NCBI GenBank assembly: GCA_027028505.1
Contig: JALVJE010000071.1
Span: 1-38,733, forward strand
Origin: Bacteroidales bacterium
GTDB taxonomy: Bacteria > Bacteroidota > Bacteroidia > Bacteroidales > VadinHA17
Length of the DNA stretch: 38,733 nt
Direction: 5' to 3'
A program made the translations under genes and the position numbers. This document shows positions 1 through 7,984 of this stretch, piece after piece (position 1 is the stretch's first letter; each line of letters starts with the position of its first letter). Below the pieces are notes generated by a model. That model saw nothing but the letters and a program-made list of their open reading frames with translations. It ran no database searches and was not told where the DNA came from.

Positions 1-10
1 CCCTTTAGGG

Positions 11-60
11 GACCGAGGGGGTGCGAAGGGTAAATAGTGCAGTGGATGCGTCATAATGGA
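11..60. repeat. dispersed repeat, copy 1 (partner at 1759)
   Basis: A 23-nt string starting GACCGAGGGGGTGCGAAG at 11-33 recurs exactly at 1759-1781. Both copies are followed, after about ten unrelated bases, by TGGATRCGTCATAWTG. The two copies flank the M20 peptidase gene. The stretch 34-123 contains no recognisable gene; its last 50 bases are AT-rich and probably hold the promoter of the peptidase gene. Confidence 0.6.
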
Positions 61-123
61 GTTGACTATTCATTGGTGTTCTGGTAAGAAAGGAATAATA
101 TTAATAATTAAGCATATAATAAA

Positions 124-1494
124 ATGAAAAAAGCGATCGATTACATTGAGAAGAACAGGGAGCGGTTCCTGGAGGAGCTGTTCGGACTGATACGTATTCC
201 TTCGGTGAGTGCCGATCCGGCGCACAAGGAGGATATGCTGCGTGCCACGGAGTACCTGCGGGACAACCTGCTGGCCTCGGGGGCCGGCAAGGCGGAGGTG
301 ATCCCTACCGAAGGGCATCCTGTCGTTTATGCGGAGAAGGTTATTGATCCTTCCCTGCCCACGGTGCTGATCTACGGGCATTATGATGTGCAGCCTGCCG
401 AGCCGCTGGAGCTGTGGGATTCTCCCCCCTTTGAGCCGGAGGTGCGTGGCGGCAAGATCTATGCCCGCGGCGCCGACGATGACAAGGGCCAGATGTTCAT
501 GCATGTGAAGGCCTTCGAGGCGATGGTGCAGACGGACACCCTGCCCTGCAATGTGAAATTCATGATCGAGGGGGAGGAGGAGATCGGCTCTCCCAGCCTG
601 AAGAAGTTCTGCAGCGATCACAGGGAGATGCTGGCTGCCGACGTGATCCTCATCTCCGATACCACCATGCTGGCACCTGATATCCCGTCCATCACGGTGG
701 GGCTGCGGGGGCTGGCCTATATGGAGGTGGAGGTGACCGGTCCCAACCGCGACCTGCACTCGGGGCTGTACGGCGGGGCTGTCATGAACCCGGCCAACGC
801 CCTGGCAAAGATGATCGCTGCCCTCACCGACGAGGATCACCGCATCACCATCCCCGGTTTTTATGATGATGTGCTGGAGGTGAGTGAGGAGGAGCGGGCC
901 GAGATGGCCAAGGCGCCATTTGATCCGGAGGCTTTCCGCCGGTCGATCGGCATTGAAAAAGAGGTGGGCGAGAAAGGCTTCACCACGCCCGAGCGCACCG
1001 GTATACGTCCTTCGCTGGATGTCAACGGTATCTGGGGCGGCTATACCGGCGAGGGGGCCAAGACGGTGCTGCCGGCGAAAGCCCATGCCAAGATCTCCAT
1101 GCGCCTGGTGCCCCACCAGCGGTCGGAGAAGATCGCAAAGCTTTTTGCTGAATACTTTCCCACCCTGGCTCCCGAGGGGGTGAAGGTGAAGGTGGAATAC
1201 CTGCATGGCGGAGAAGGGTATGTGAGCCCCATCACCTCCGTCGAATACCAGGCGGCTGCCAAAGCCATGGAAGAGACCTTCGGAAAGAAACCTATACCGG
1301 TACGCAGCGGCGGCAGCATACCCATCGTGTCCGTATTCGAGGATGTGCTGGGCATCAAATCGATCCTCATGGGCTTCGGCCTCGACGAGGATGCTATCCA
1401 CTCGCCCAACGAGAACTATCCGCTCTTCAATTTCTACAAAGGGATCGAGACCATCCCCTGGTTCTATCATTATTACAGGGAGATGAAAAAATAA
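124..1494 (+). CDS. M20 family dipeptidase (metallopeptidase)
   Basis: Predicted 456-residue cytoplasmic zinc peptidase of the M20 family (CNDP/dipeptidase-like), cleaving short peptides for amino-acid recovery. Visible hallmarks: the first metal-binding motif IYGHYDVQP with His86 and Asp88, the bridging-Asp segment ARGADDDKG (about 114-122), the general-base motif EGEEEIGS (about 149-156), LHSGLYGG in the lid/dimerisation region, and HSPNENY near the C-terminus, which supplies the last metal histidine. Length fits the family and no signal peptide is seen. The ATG at 124 follows an AT-rich leader and is the only sensible start. It stands alone: the next gene is convergent (ends 1952), with a repeat-filled gap of 457 nt. 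The exact substrate cannot be told from sequence. Confidence 0.93.
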   Translation: MKKAIDYIEKNRERFLEELFGLIRIPSVSADPAHKEDMLRATEYLRDNLLASGAGKAEVIPTEGHPVVYAEKVIDPSLPTVLIYGHYDVQPAEPLELWDSPPFEPEVRGGKIYARGADDDKGQMFMHVKAFEAMVQTDTLPCNVKFMIEGEEEIGSPSLKKFCSDHREMLAADVILISDTTMLAPDIPSITVGLRGLAYMEVEVTGPNRDLHSGLYGGAVMNPANALAKMIAALTDEDHRITIPGFYDDVLEVSEEERAEMAKAPFDPEAFRRSIGIEKEVGEKGFTTPERTGIRPSLDVNGIWGGYTGEGAKTVLPAKAHAKISMRLVPHQRSEKIAKLFAEYFPTLAPEGVKVKVEYLHGGEGYVSPITSVEYQAAAKAMEETFGKKPIPVRSGGSIPIVSVFEDVLGIKSILMGFGLDEDAIHSPNENYPLFNFYKGIETIPWFYHYYREMKK

Positions 1495-1570
1495 TAGGAT
1501 ACCCTGGCCTCAAGTCAACCCTAAAACAACGCATTACATAGCCTGTCCCGCCCCCCTGACCCCATAATAA

Positions 1571-1640
1571 GTGTGGAGGGTGGAGTTACGAGTTACGAGT
1601 TGAGTGTATCGAGTATCGGGTATCGAGTAACGGGTTGAGG
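1571..1640 (+). repeat. heptad word array (ten 7-nt words)
   Basis: Ten uninterrupted 7-nt words, nearly all beginning GT: GTATCGA and GTTACGA (twice each), plus GTATCGG, GTAACGG, GTTGAGT, GTTGAGG, GTGTGGA and GGGTGGA. The words differ but the 7-nt register is never broken. It lies 76 nt after the M20 peptidase stop in the convergent gap 1495-1951. No convincing ORF exists here. Confidence 0.8.
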
Positions 1641-1670
1641 AGTTATTAATGAGATATATCCTCGTCACCT

Positions 1671-1756
1671 CATCGCTTTATTGCTTTATCTCTTCACCAA
1701 TCTTCCATTATTCCCTGCCTGCGGCAGGCAGGCATTATTCCACCATTCCATTTTTG
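1671..1756. repeat. octad word array interrupted by a 19-bp palindrome
   Basis: 8-nt words such as CATCGCTT, TATTGCTT, TATCTCTT, CATTATTC, CACCATTC and CATTTTTG run through this stretch. A perfect palindromic element, arm CCTGCCTG with a 3-nt loop (1714-1732), interrupts the array and is flanked on both sides by the identical word CATTATTC (1706-1713 and 1733-1740). This looks like insertion of a small palindrome with duplication of one octad. A second copy of the same palindrome is at 18280-18298. Confidence 0.75.
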
Positions 1757-1758
1757 TT

Positions 1759-1813
1759 GACCGAGGGGGTGCGAAGGGTAAGAGAATATTGGATACGTCA
1801 TATTGACGTGTCC
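1759..1813. repeat. dispersed repeat, copy 2 (partner at 11), with hairpin
   Basis: Exact 23-nt match (1759-1781) to the repeat at 11-33. It is followed by a near-perfect hairpin with arms GGATACGTCA (1791-1800) and TGACGTGTCC (1804-1813). Copy 1 keeps only the first arm recognisably. Confidence 0.55.
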
Positions 1814-1840
1814 CTTACCTATGGGGATTGGCTTTAAAAA

Positions 1841-1906
1841 ATATACCTATTTAAATAGGCATTTAAATAGGTAATTAAATAGATATTTAAATACCTATTT
1901 TTTGAC
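1841..1906. repeat. AT-rich multi-palindrome TACCTATTTAAATAGG, copy 1
   Basis: About 65 nt of interleaved palindromes built from TACCTATTTAAATAGG-like units that alternate in orientation. The same composition and words recur at 21441-21502. Both copies sit in convergent gene gaps. They may form cruciform DNA or bidirectional terminators; no function is established. Confidence 0.65.
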
Positions 1907-1919
1907 GGTATGAAATTCT

Positions 1920-1947
1920 GTAGAGACGCACAATTGTGCGTCTCTAC
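1920..1947. repeat. perfect 28-bp palindrome (GTAGAGACGCAC family), copy 1
   Basis: Perfect inverted repeat with arm GTAGAGACGCACAA and no loop, ending 4 nt from the stop codon of the GT9 gene (minus strand). A related copy with 11-bp arms lies at 22582-22606. It could act as a transcript-end hairpin for the minus-strand gene, but there is no clear T-run after it. It resembles REP-like palindromes that occur in many bacteria. Confidence 0.75.
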
Positions 1948-1951
1948 GTTG

Positions 1952-2968
1952 TTATAATTTACCGGTAAGGGATCTGTTCACCATTTCTGCCACCATCTCA
2001 GGGGTGATGCGGCGGAGGCAGGCCAGGTCGTCGCGGCGGCAGGATCCTTTTCCATAGACGGTGCAGGGACGGCAGGGCAGTTCCTCTTTGGGGATCTGTA
2101 CCTGAAGATTTTCGTCACTGCCCCAGGGGGCGAAGCCTGCATACGGGTGGGTGGCGCCCCACACGGACACCACGGGTACGCCCAGGAGGGCGGCCAGGTG
2201 CATGTTGGCCGAGTCCATGGAGATGACAGCATCCATCTGCCGCATCAGGGCCAGCTGTTGCGGGAGGGACAGGTGTGTGGTCAGGGTGGCCCGCCCGCCG
2301 GTGGCAGCGGCGAGCGTTTCCAGTTGCGACGCTTCCTCCTGTCCGCCGAAGAGATAAAAACGTATCTGTGGGTGTTGATCTGCCAGCAGCTGCAGCAGGG
2401 CGGCCATCCGGTCCAGGGGCCAGCTCTTCAGGGCATGCCGTGCCAGGGGGGCAATGCCCAGCGCCGGCGTGCCGCTGACCTGCTCCTCTTTCGTCTCTTT
2501 TATCCGGATCCAGGGTCCTCCGGTCTTACGGGGCGCTATCCCTGCTGCCCGGAAAACGTCCAGGTAGCGTTCCACCGTATGTGGCAGGGGGCGGAAGATC
2601 TTTCCTTTGACCAGGGCCCTTTTCTCTTTCCTGCCTTTGTCGATGACATATACCGGCAGGCCGGCCCGCCGGAAAAAGAAGCGCAGGACCTTGGTGCGCA
2701 GCACGTCATGCAGGTCGATGACGGCATCATACGTTCCCTGCCGGCGGATCTCACGGTAGAGACGCCGCAGGCCGGAGAGCCCTCTGTAGTTTTTCAGGTC
2801 GGGGGTGTACAGCTTGAGGCGGGGGATCCCTTCAAAGAAAGGGGCGAAAGCTTTGCGTGTCACCAGGGTGGCGCTGATCTCCGCATGAGGCTCCAGGACG
2901 GCCCGCAGGGCCGGCACCGTCAGGGCGACGTCGCCCATGGCCGAGAGGCGGAAGATCAGCAGGCGCAT
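1952..2968 (-). CDS. glycosyltransferase family 9 (ADP-heptose:LPS heptosyltransferase-like)
   Basis: 338-residue GT9-type transferase, probably adding a heptose or related sugar to the lipopolysaccharide core on the inner face of the cytoplasmic membrane. The N-terminus shows the typical GT-B start RLLIFRLSAMGDVALTVPAL, with the conserved G-D-V segment of the acceptor domain. The C-terminal donor-binding signature SMDSANMHLAALLGVPVVS continues into VWGATHPYAGFAPWG. The C-terminal tail is Cys-rich (ELPCRPCTVYGKGSCRR, then DLACL), as is common in Bacteroidota members. The start ATG lies 2 nt after the stop of the upstream DUF6165 gene, so the two are co-transcribed. Exact donor and acceptor are unknown. 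Confidence 0.9.
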   Translation of the reverse strand: MRLLIFRLSAMGDVALTVPALRAVLEPHAEISATLVTRKAFAPFFEGIPRLKLYTPDLKNYRGLSGLRRLYREIRRQGTYDAVIDLHDVLRTKVLRFFFRRAGLPVYVIDKGRKEKRALVKGKIFRPLPHTVERYLDVFRAAGIAPRKTGGPWIRIKETKEEQVSGTPALGIAPLARHALKSWPLDRMAALLQLLADQHPQIRFYLFGGQEEASQLETLAAATGGRATLTTHLSLPQQLALMRQMDAVISMDSANMHLAALLGVPVVSVWGATHPYAGFAPWGSDENLQVQIPKEELPCRPCTVYGKGSCRRDDLACLRRITPEMVAEMVNRSLTGKL

Positions 2969-2970
2969 GA

Positions 2971-3342
2971 TCAGTAGGGTTTGTAGGATTTCTCCTCGGT
3001 GAGACCCGAACCGGTCTTTTCGTTGATCTGCCTTTTCAGGGCGGCCCGCAGATCATTCTCCCGGTACACCGAGCGGGCGGTCTCGATGAACTCTTTTCCG
3101 AAGTCTTTGCGGCGTTCCAGCTCGCGGATGCGGTCCTCGATCTCCCACAGACGCAGATTGACCTCTTTGAGCTGCCGGTAGAGGGGATCCTCGCGGGGCA
3201 AGATGCCGGCGGCCTCCGTGCTGAGCAGATCATATTCCTTCGCAATGTTTTTGCGCTTGGCCGGGTCGGCGATCTTCTCCAGCTTGATCTCCAGGATGGT
3301 CAGCTTGTCTATGATCTCGCCGTTGGATACTTCGATCTTCAT
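2971..3342 (-). CDS. DUF6165 family protein, coiled coil
   Basis: 123-residue, highly charged, helical protein matching the pattern of the DUF6165 family, whose members open with KIEVSNGEIIDKLTILEIKLEKI. Two probable coiled-coil stretches (about 8-45 and 60-105) cover most of the length. No signal peptide, transmembrane segment or catalytic motif is seen. It is translated just ahead of the GT9 heptosyltransferase (2-nt gap), suggesting a role in lipopolysaccharide or cell-surface sugar assembly. That link is inference from position; no biochemical function is known to me. Confidence 0.75.
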   Translation of the reverse strand: MKIEVSNGEIIDKLTILEIKLEKIADPAKRKNIAKEYDLLSTEAAGILPREDPLYRQLKEVNLRLWEIEDRIRELERRKDFGKEFIETARSVYRENDLRAALKRQINEKTGSGLTEEKSYKPY

Positions 3343-3396
3343 AGTTCAGTGTGTTGTGATGAGGCCCGGTAGCAAAAGTAATGAAATCCGGGGAAA

Positions 3397-3452
3397 GTTA
3401 GGAGTTGTGAGTTGCGGGTATCGAGTATCGAGTTGATAGTTATTAGTTGTTA
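3397..3452 (+). repeat. heptad word array (eight 7-nt words)
   Basis: Eight consecutive 7-nt words starting with GT on the plus strand: GTATCGA (twice), GTTAGGA, GTTGTGA, GTTGCGG, GTTGATA, GTTATTA and GTTGTTA. It lies in the 229-nt gap between the DUF6165 start and the priA stop, antisense to both genes. The following bases (3453-3509) hold degenerate words such as CCTTCTG and CCTTTTG. Confidence 0.78.
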
Positions 3453-3509
3453 TCGTTAGACGATCATCGATAATCGATCATCCTTCCTTCTGCCTTTTGC
3501 CTTTCCTCG

Positions 3510-3574
3510 TCCGACGAAGCCACCAGCGTAGGCGGATGCCTTTTTACTTTTGCCTTATTACTTCTTACTTATTA
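3510..3574 (-). repeat. GC palindrome plus heptad array ending in the priA stop codon
   Basis: 3510-3536 is an imperfect palindrome with ends TCCG...CGGA. It is followed directly by five 7-nt words (3540-3574), on the minus strand GTAATAA-like: TAATAAG, TAAGAAG and relatives. The last three bases, 3572-3574, are the priA stop codon, so the array begins exactly at the end of priA in the sense direction. Words of the type CCTTT flank the palindrome on both sides. Confidence 0.7.
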
Positions 3575-6034
3575 CACCGGATCCACATCATTGACAAAAG
3601 ATATCCCTTTGAATCCCTTGCTGGTGCGGAGGTGTTCCTCGAAGGAGGTGAGGATCTTCCGGGCGCGGTCCTTGTCGGCGTTGCGTTCCAGCTTGAGAAG
3701 GATCAGCTTGATGTAGCGGTTGCGCATGCGGGGGATGAAAGCATATTCCGGCCCCAGCACATTATTGGCAAAAGCTTTCCGGAGCTGCTCCGCCAGCGTA
3801 GCGGCCGCCGCATCGACGGTCTCCCGTTTGCGGTGTTTCAGCGTGATGCGTATCAGCCGGTAAAAAGGAGGGTAGCGGAAGGCCTTGCGTTCTTTCAGCT
3901 GGGTCTGGTACATGTGGAAATAGTCATGGTTGAGCACGTCACGGATAACGGGGTGTTCGGGGTCGTAGGTCTGTATGTACACGATGCCCTGCTCTCCCTT
4001 CCTGCCGGCGCGGCCGCTCACCTGGGCCATCAACTGGTAGCTGCGTTCCCAGGCGCGGAAGTCGGGGAAGTGCAGCAGGTTGTCGGCGTTGAGGATGCCC
4101 ACCACGCGCACATGACCGAAGTCGAGCCCTTTGGTGATCATCTGTGTGCCGATGAAGATGTTGGTGCGGCCCTCCTCGAAGTCGTTGATGATCTTGAGAT
4201 AGCGGTTGCGGGTGCCGGCCGTGTCGAGATCGAGGCGGGCCGGCCGGGCGTCGGGGAAGAGGAGCCTGATCTCCTCCTCGATCTTTTCGGTGCCGAAGCC
4301 GCGGGTGTGGATGTGTGTGGAGCCGCAGGCGGGACACACATGGGGCACCGGCGCCGTGTAGCCGCAATAGTGGCATACCATCTTCCCCTCCTGGCGGTGG
4401 TAGGTGAGGCTGACGTCGCAATGCTTGCAGTAAGGGATCCACCCGCAGTCGGCACACTGTACATAGGGGGAGAAGCCGCGGCGGTTCTGGAAGAGGATCA
4501 CCTGCTCGCCTTTGTCGAGGGCTTCCCGGACAGCATTATAGAGGGGTGCCGACAGATGACCCCGCACACGCCTTTGCTTGTAGGCTTTTTTCATGTCTAC
4601 CACACGCACCTCAGGGGGCTGTATGTTGCCATAGCGTTCTTTCAGCTCCGTGAGACCATACTTGCCTGTGCGGGCGTTGAAGTATGTCTCCAGCGCGGGC
4701 GTGGCCGACCCCAGCAGCACCTTGGCGCCGGTGAGCAGTCCCAGCACCACGGCCGCATCACGGGCGTGGTAGCGCGGCGCCGTGGCGTCCTGCTTGTAGG
4801 AGGCCTCATGCTCTTCGTCAACGATGATCAGTCCCGGGTTGCGGAAGGGCAGGAAGACGGCCGACCGCACGCCCAGAACGATCTGCAGGGGTTTGTGGCC
4901 GTCGTGGCCCGCCAGGTTCTTCCAGGTCTCCACCCGCTCCCGGTCGTTGTAGCGCGAGTGGTAGATGCCGGCCAGGTCGCCGAAAGCCTTTTTCAGACGG
5001 TCGATCATCTGTCCTGTGATGGCGATCTCGGGGAGGAGGTAAAGTACCTGTTTGCCCTGCTCCAGCATCTCTTTGATGAGGTGGAAGTAGATCTCTGTCT
5101 TGCCCGATGAGGTGATACCATGGAGCAGCACGGTGTTCTTCTCCCTGAAAAGTTGCCTGATCTCGTTCAGCACCCTTTGCTGGCCGGTGTTCAGCTCGTT
5201 GAGTTGCATCCTGCCGGCTTCGCCCCTTTCGAGGCGGCTCACCGGCTCCTCATATTCTTCGAGGATACCTTTTTTTACCAGGTTCTTCAGTGCGGCGGGG
5301 GAGGGATGTCGCCGGAGCAGTTCGCTTTTGAGGCACACCGGCGGTGGCTCACCGGGTGTCCACCCTTCCGCACACTCTGTAAAGATCTCCCATTGCCGGC
5401 GGGCTCTTTTGAGTGTGTCGGGGAGCTGGTTAAGGGCCTCCTCAGTGAGGGCAGTCGAAATACGTATATACTTCTCCGTGCGGGGTTTATAGGTATCTAC
5501 CATCACCCCCTCCTCGAGGAGAGCCTTTTTGGCCTGGAGACTTTTGAGGAGGGAGGTCAGCTGTTTTTTGGAAAAATGTTTAAGCAGCTCCTCTTCGGTG
5601 ATCCCCGGCGTCTTTTCTATACGAAAGAAAAGGCTGCGTTCTTTATCTCCGAGGCTGCCCAGATCGCTGAAGGCAGGGTGGATGCGGTAGGTGAGATGAT
5701 GGGCCGGCTTGAGGCCCGCCGGCAGGGCGGCGTTCATCACCTCGCCGGGGCTGCAGAGGTAGTAAGAGGCCATCCATTCCCAGAAACGGAAATGGGTCTC
5801 CCCGACAAGGGGTGAGGGGTCCAGCACCTGCTCAATATCTTTAGGCACAAAGCCTTCGGGCGGGCGCTCGGCGAGCCGCCGTACCACACCCGTAAAGGAG
5901 CGTTTCTCACCGAAGGGCACGATGACACGTACCCCCGGTATTACCTGAGAGGCCAGATCGCCGGGGATGCGGTAGGTAAAGGTGCTCTGTACCGGCAGCG
6001 GCAGGAGGACTTCGGCGAAGGGGTTGGCGGCCAT
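3572..6034 (-). CDS. priA: primosomal replication-restart helicase PriA
   Basis: About 820 residues from the ATG at 6034; an in-frame ATG at 6091 would add 19 residues but overlap pfkA. The chosen start gives the family-like opening FAEVLLPLPVQSTFTY. PriA is a 3'-5' DNA helicase that reloads the replicative helicase at collapsed forks. Visible in order: N-terminal 3'-DNA-binding domain, Walker A GITSSGKTE (around residue 305), Walker B DEEH, the zinc-binding insertion with eight cysteines (about 525-575, CADCGW, CKHC, CHYCG, CPACG), then the helicase motifs GTQMITKGLDF and QVSGRAGR. It follows pfkA by 34 nt and ends in a heptad word array. Identification is firm. Confidence 0.96.
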   Translation of the reverse strand: MAANPFAEVLLPLPVQSTFTYRIPGDLASQVIPGVRVIVPFGEKRSFTGVVRRLAERPPEGFVPKDIEQVLDPSPLVGETHFRFWEWMASYYLCSPGEVMNAALPAGLKPAHHLTYRIHPAFSDLGSLGDKERSLFFRIEKTPGITEEELLKHFSKKQLTSLLKSLQAKKALLEEGVMVDTYKPRTEKYIRISTALTEEALNQLPDTLKRARRQWEIFTECAEGWTPGEPPPVCLKSELLRRHPSPAALKNLVKKGILEEYEEPVSRLERGEAGRMQLNELNTGQQRVLNEIRQLFREKNTVLLHGITSSGKTEIYFHLIKEMLEQGKQVLYLLPEIAITGQMIDRLKKAFGDLAGIYHSRYNDRERVETWKNLAGHDGHKPLQIVLGVRSAVFLPFRNPGLIIVDEEHEASYKQDATAPRYHARDAAVVLGLLTGAKVLLGSATPALETYFNARTGKYGLTELKERYGNIQPPEVRVVDMKKAYKQRRVRGHLSAPLYNAVREALDKGEQVILFQNRRGFSPYVQCADCGWIPYCKHCDVSLTYHRQEGKMVCHYCGYTAPVPHVCPACGSTHIHTRGFGTEKIEEEIRLLFPDARPARLDLDTAGTRNRYLKIINDFEEGRTNIFIGTQMITKGLDFGHVRVVGILNADNLLHFPDFRAWERSYQLMAQVSGRAGRKGEQGIVYIQTYDPEHPVIRDVLNHDYFHMYQTQLKERKAFRYPPFYRLIRITLKHRKRETVDAAAATLAEQLRKAFANNVLGPEYAFIPRMRNRYIKLILLKLERNADKDRARKILTSFEEHLRTSKGFKGISFVNDVDPV

Positions 6035-6068
6035 GGCACAGGCATAAAAGGTGAGAGCGGCAGGTTCC

Positions 6069-7049
6069 TCAGATGGAGAGGACGTTGGCAAACTCCAGGT
6101 ACTCTTTCTTCACCTCTTTGTGCAGCTTGACAGCTTTGTTGAAAGGTACGAGGGCGATCTCGTTGTTCTGGAGGCCCACCATGGCGCTCTGCTGGTCGTC
6201 CAGCAAGGCGTCGACGGCAGCATATCCCAGGCGGCTGGCCGTAAAACGGTCGAAAGCCGAAGGGGAGCCCCCCCGCTGTATGTGACCCAGCACGGTCACG
6301 CGCACCGAGTAGCCTTCAAAATCATCTTTTACGGCGTCGGCGACACCGAAGGCGCCGCCGGGGTAAGCTCCTTCGGCGACGATGATGATATTGCTCGATT
6401 TCTTGCGTTTGTAACCTTCCTCGAGGAACGCCCGCAGGTTTTTCACCTGGTCTTTCACCTCGGGGATGATGATGGCTTCGGCACCGCAGGCGACACCGCT
6501 GCGCAGGGCGATAAATCCGGCCTCGGCGCCCATTACCTCGATGAAGAAAAGTCGGTTGTGCGAACTGGCTGTGTCGCGTATCTTGTCTACTGCCTCGATG
6601 ACCGTATTCAGGGCTGTATCATAGCCGATGGTATAGTCGGTGCCGTAGAGGTCGTTGTCGATGGTGCCGGGGATACCGATGAGGGGGATGTCATACTCTT
6701 CGCCGAATATGCGGGCGCCGGTAAAGGTACCGTCGCCGCCGATGACCACCACACCGTCGATGCCACGCTCTTTGAGTCGTTCGTAGGCTTCTTTCCTGCC
6801 TTCCGGTGTGCGGAACCCCTCACTGCGGGCGGTCTTCAGGATGGTGCCGCCCCGCTGTATGATGTCACTCACGTGGAAGGTCTTCATCAGCTTGAAATAG
6901 CCGTTGATCATGCCGTCGTAACCGTGGCGGATGCCGATCACCTCGAGGCCGTGATAGAGAGCGGTACGGGTGACCGCCCGGATGGCAGCGTTCATGCCCG
7001 GAGCATCCCCTCCGGAAGTGAGCACGCCTATTCTCTTGATCTTTGCCAT
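6069..7049 (-). CDS. pfkA: ATP-dependent 6-phosphofructokinase
   Basis: 326-residue PfkA, converting fructose 6-phosphate and ATP to fructose 1,6-bisphosphate in glycolysis. Seen: the N-terminal ATP site GVLTSGGDAPGMNAAIRA, the phosphate-binding GGDGTFTGA, and the catalytic PGTIDNDLYGTDYTIG. The glycine in GGDG and the glycine (not lysine) before TIDND are the family markers of ATP use rather than pyrophosphate use. Later MGAEAGFIAL and HIQRGGSPSAFDR fit the substrate and effector sites. Length matches the roughly 320-residue bacterial enzyme. It lies between ispH (53 nt upstream) and priA (34 nt downstream) on the same strand, probably one transcript. Confidence 0.97.
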   Translation of the reverse strand: MAKIKRIGVLTSGGDAPGMNAAIRAVTRTALYHGLEVIGIRHGYDGMINGYFKLMKTFHVSDIIQRGGTILKTARSEGFRTPEGRKEAYERLKERGIDGVVVIGGDGTFTGARIFGEEYDIPLIGIPGTIDNDLYGTDYTIGYDTALNTVIEAVDKIRDTASSHNRLFFIEVMGAEAGFIALRSGVACGAEAIIIPEVKDQVKNLRAFLEEGYKRKKSSNIIIVAEGAYPGGAFGVADAVKDDFEGYSVRVTVLGHIQRGGSPSAFDRFTASRLGYAAVDALLDDQQSAMVGLQNNEIALVPFNKAVKLHKEVKKEYLEFANVLSI

Positions 7050-7102
7050 ACAGAAACGATTTTAATGGGATACAGGGAAATCAAATCAAGGACTAAAGGT
7101 AA

Positions 7103-7984
7103 TCAAAGATGGTAAAACTGCCGGATCTTTTCACGTATTTTTTCCATCAGCCATCCTGGGGTGGAGGTGGCGCCGCTGATGCCAATTTTTTCCGGATGGC
7201 CGGGGAGGGGCAGCTCGAGCTCTTCCGGCAGACTCACAAAGATGGTGTTGGGGTTGGTCCTGCGGCATATATCGTAGAGGTATTTACCGTTGGAGCTGTT
7301 GCGGCCGCTGACGAAGATCATCAGGTCGTGTTCGCGGGCGAAAGCCTCCAGCTCGGGTGCCCTGTTGGAGACCTGTGAGCAGATGGTGTTGTAGCTGATG
7401 AAAGGAGCGGGCTCCTGGTCGCCGGCTTCGCGTATGCGGCGCTGGATCTCTTTCTTCAGCTGCTCGTACTGGTGGATGTCGCGGGTGGTCTGGGAGTAGA
7501 GATACACCGGCTTGTGATAATCGATCTTCTCCAGGTCGTCCTTGCTGTTGATGACGACGGCTGTGTTGCCTGTCTGGCCGATGAGGCCGATCACCTCGGC
7601 GTGGCCTTTCTTGCCGAAGATGACCACCTGGCCATTTTCCTTGCTGATCTCGTCATAGCAGGTACGTATCTTGTTCTGCAGATGGGCGACGATAGGGCAT
7701 GTGGCATCGATGAGGTGTATGTTGTTCTCGCGGGCGATGCGGTAGGTTTCCGGCGGCTCGCCGTGGGCACGTATCAGCACGCGGGCATCATGCAGGTGCC
7801 GGTATTGCTCATGATCGATGGTGATGAGGCCCATATCCTCCAGGCGTTTGATCTCCATCTCGTTGTGGACGATCTGTCCCAGACAGTATACCGTATGGCC
7901 GGCACGCAGCTCCTTCTCGGCGATCTCAATGGCATTCTGCACTCCGAAGCAGAAACCGGCATGGTTGTCAAGATCTATCTGCAT
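7103..7984 (-). CDS. ispH: 4-hydroxy-3-methylbut-2-enyl diphosphate reductase IspH
   Basis: 293-residue iron-sulfur enzyme for the last step of the MEP (non-mevalonate) isoprenoid pathway, reducing HMBPP to IPP and DMAPP. The three cluster cysteines are at the usual places: Cys12 in HAGFCFGV, Cys96 in DATCPIV, Cys202 in NTICSQVSNR. The substrate histidines lie in GQIVHN and IRAHGE, and the KKGHAEVIG segment is present. The start codon overlaps the end of cmk by 17 nt, so it is translationally coupled to cmk. That pairing is common in Bacteroidota. Confidence 0.97.
   Translation of the reverse strand: MQIDLDNHAGFCFGVQNAIEIAEKELRAGHTVYCLGQIVHNEMEIKRLEDMGLITIDHEQYRHLHDARVLIRAHGEPPETYRIARENNIHLIDATCPIVAHLQNKIRTCYDEISKENGQVVIFGKKGHAEVIGLIGQTGNTAVVINSKDDLEKIDYHKPVYLYSQTTRDIHQYEQLKKEIQRRIREAGDQEPAPFISYNTICSQVSNRAPELEAFAREHDLMIFVSGRNSSNGKYLYDICRRTNPNTIFVSLPEELELPLPGHPEKIGISGATSTPGWLMEKIREKIRQFYHL

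Noticed and set aside
1649-1837. Possible 62-residue small protein
   Set aside because: It consists of octad words, a palindrome and a dispersed repeat; no protein-like pattern and no ribosome binding site.
3497-5110. Long open frame on the plus strand (537 residues)
   Set aside because: It is entirely antisense to the well-supported priA gene and shows the histidine- and valine-rich composition of a shadow frame in GC-rich DNA.
6035-6091. Longer start for priA
   Set aside because: The extra residues overlap pfkA and lack similarity to the PriA N-terminus; the ATG at 6034 gives the family-like opening.
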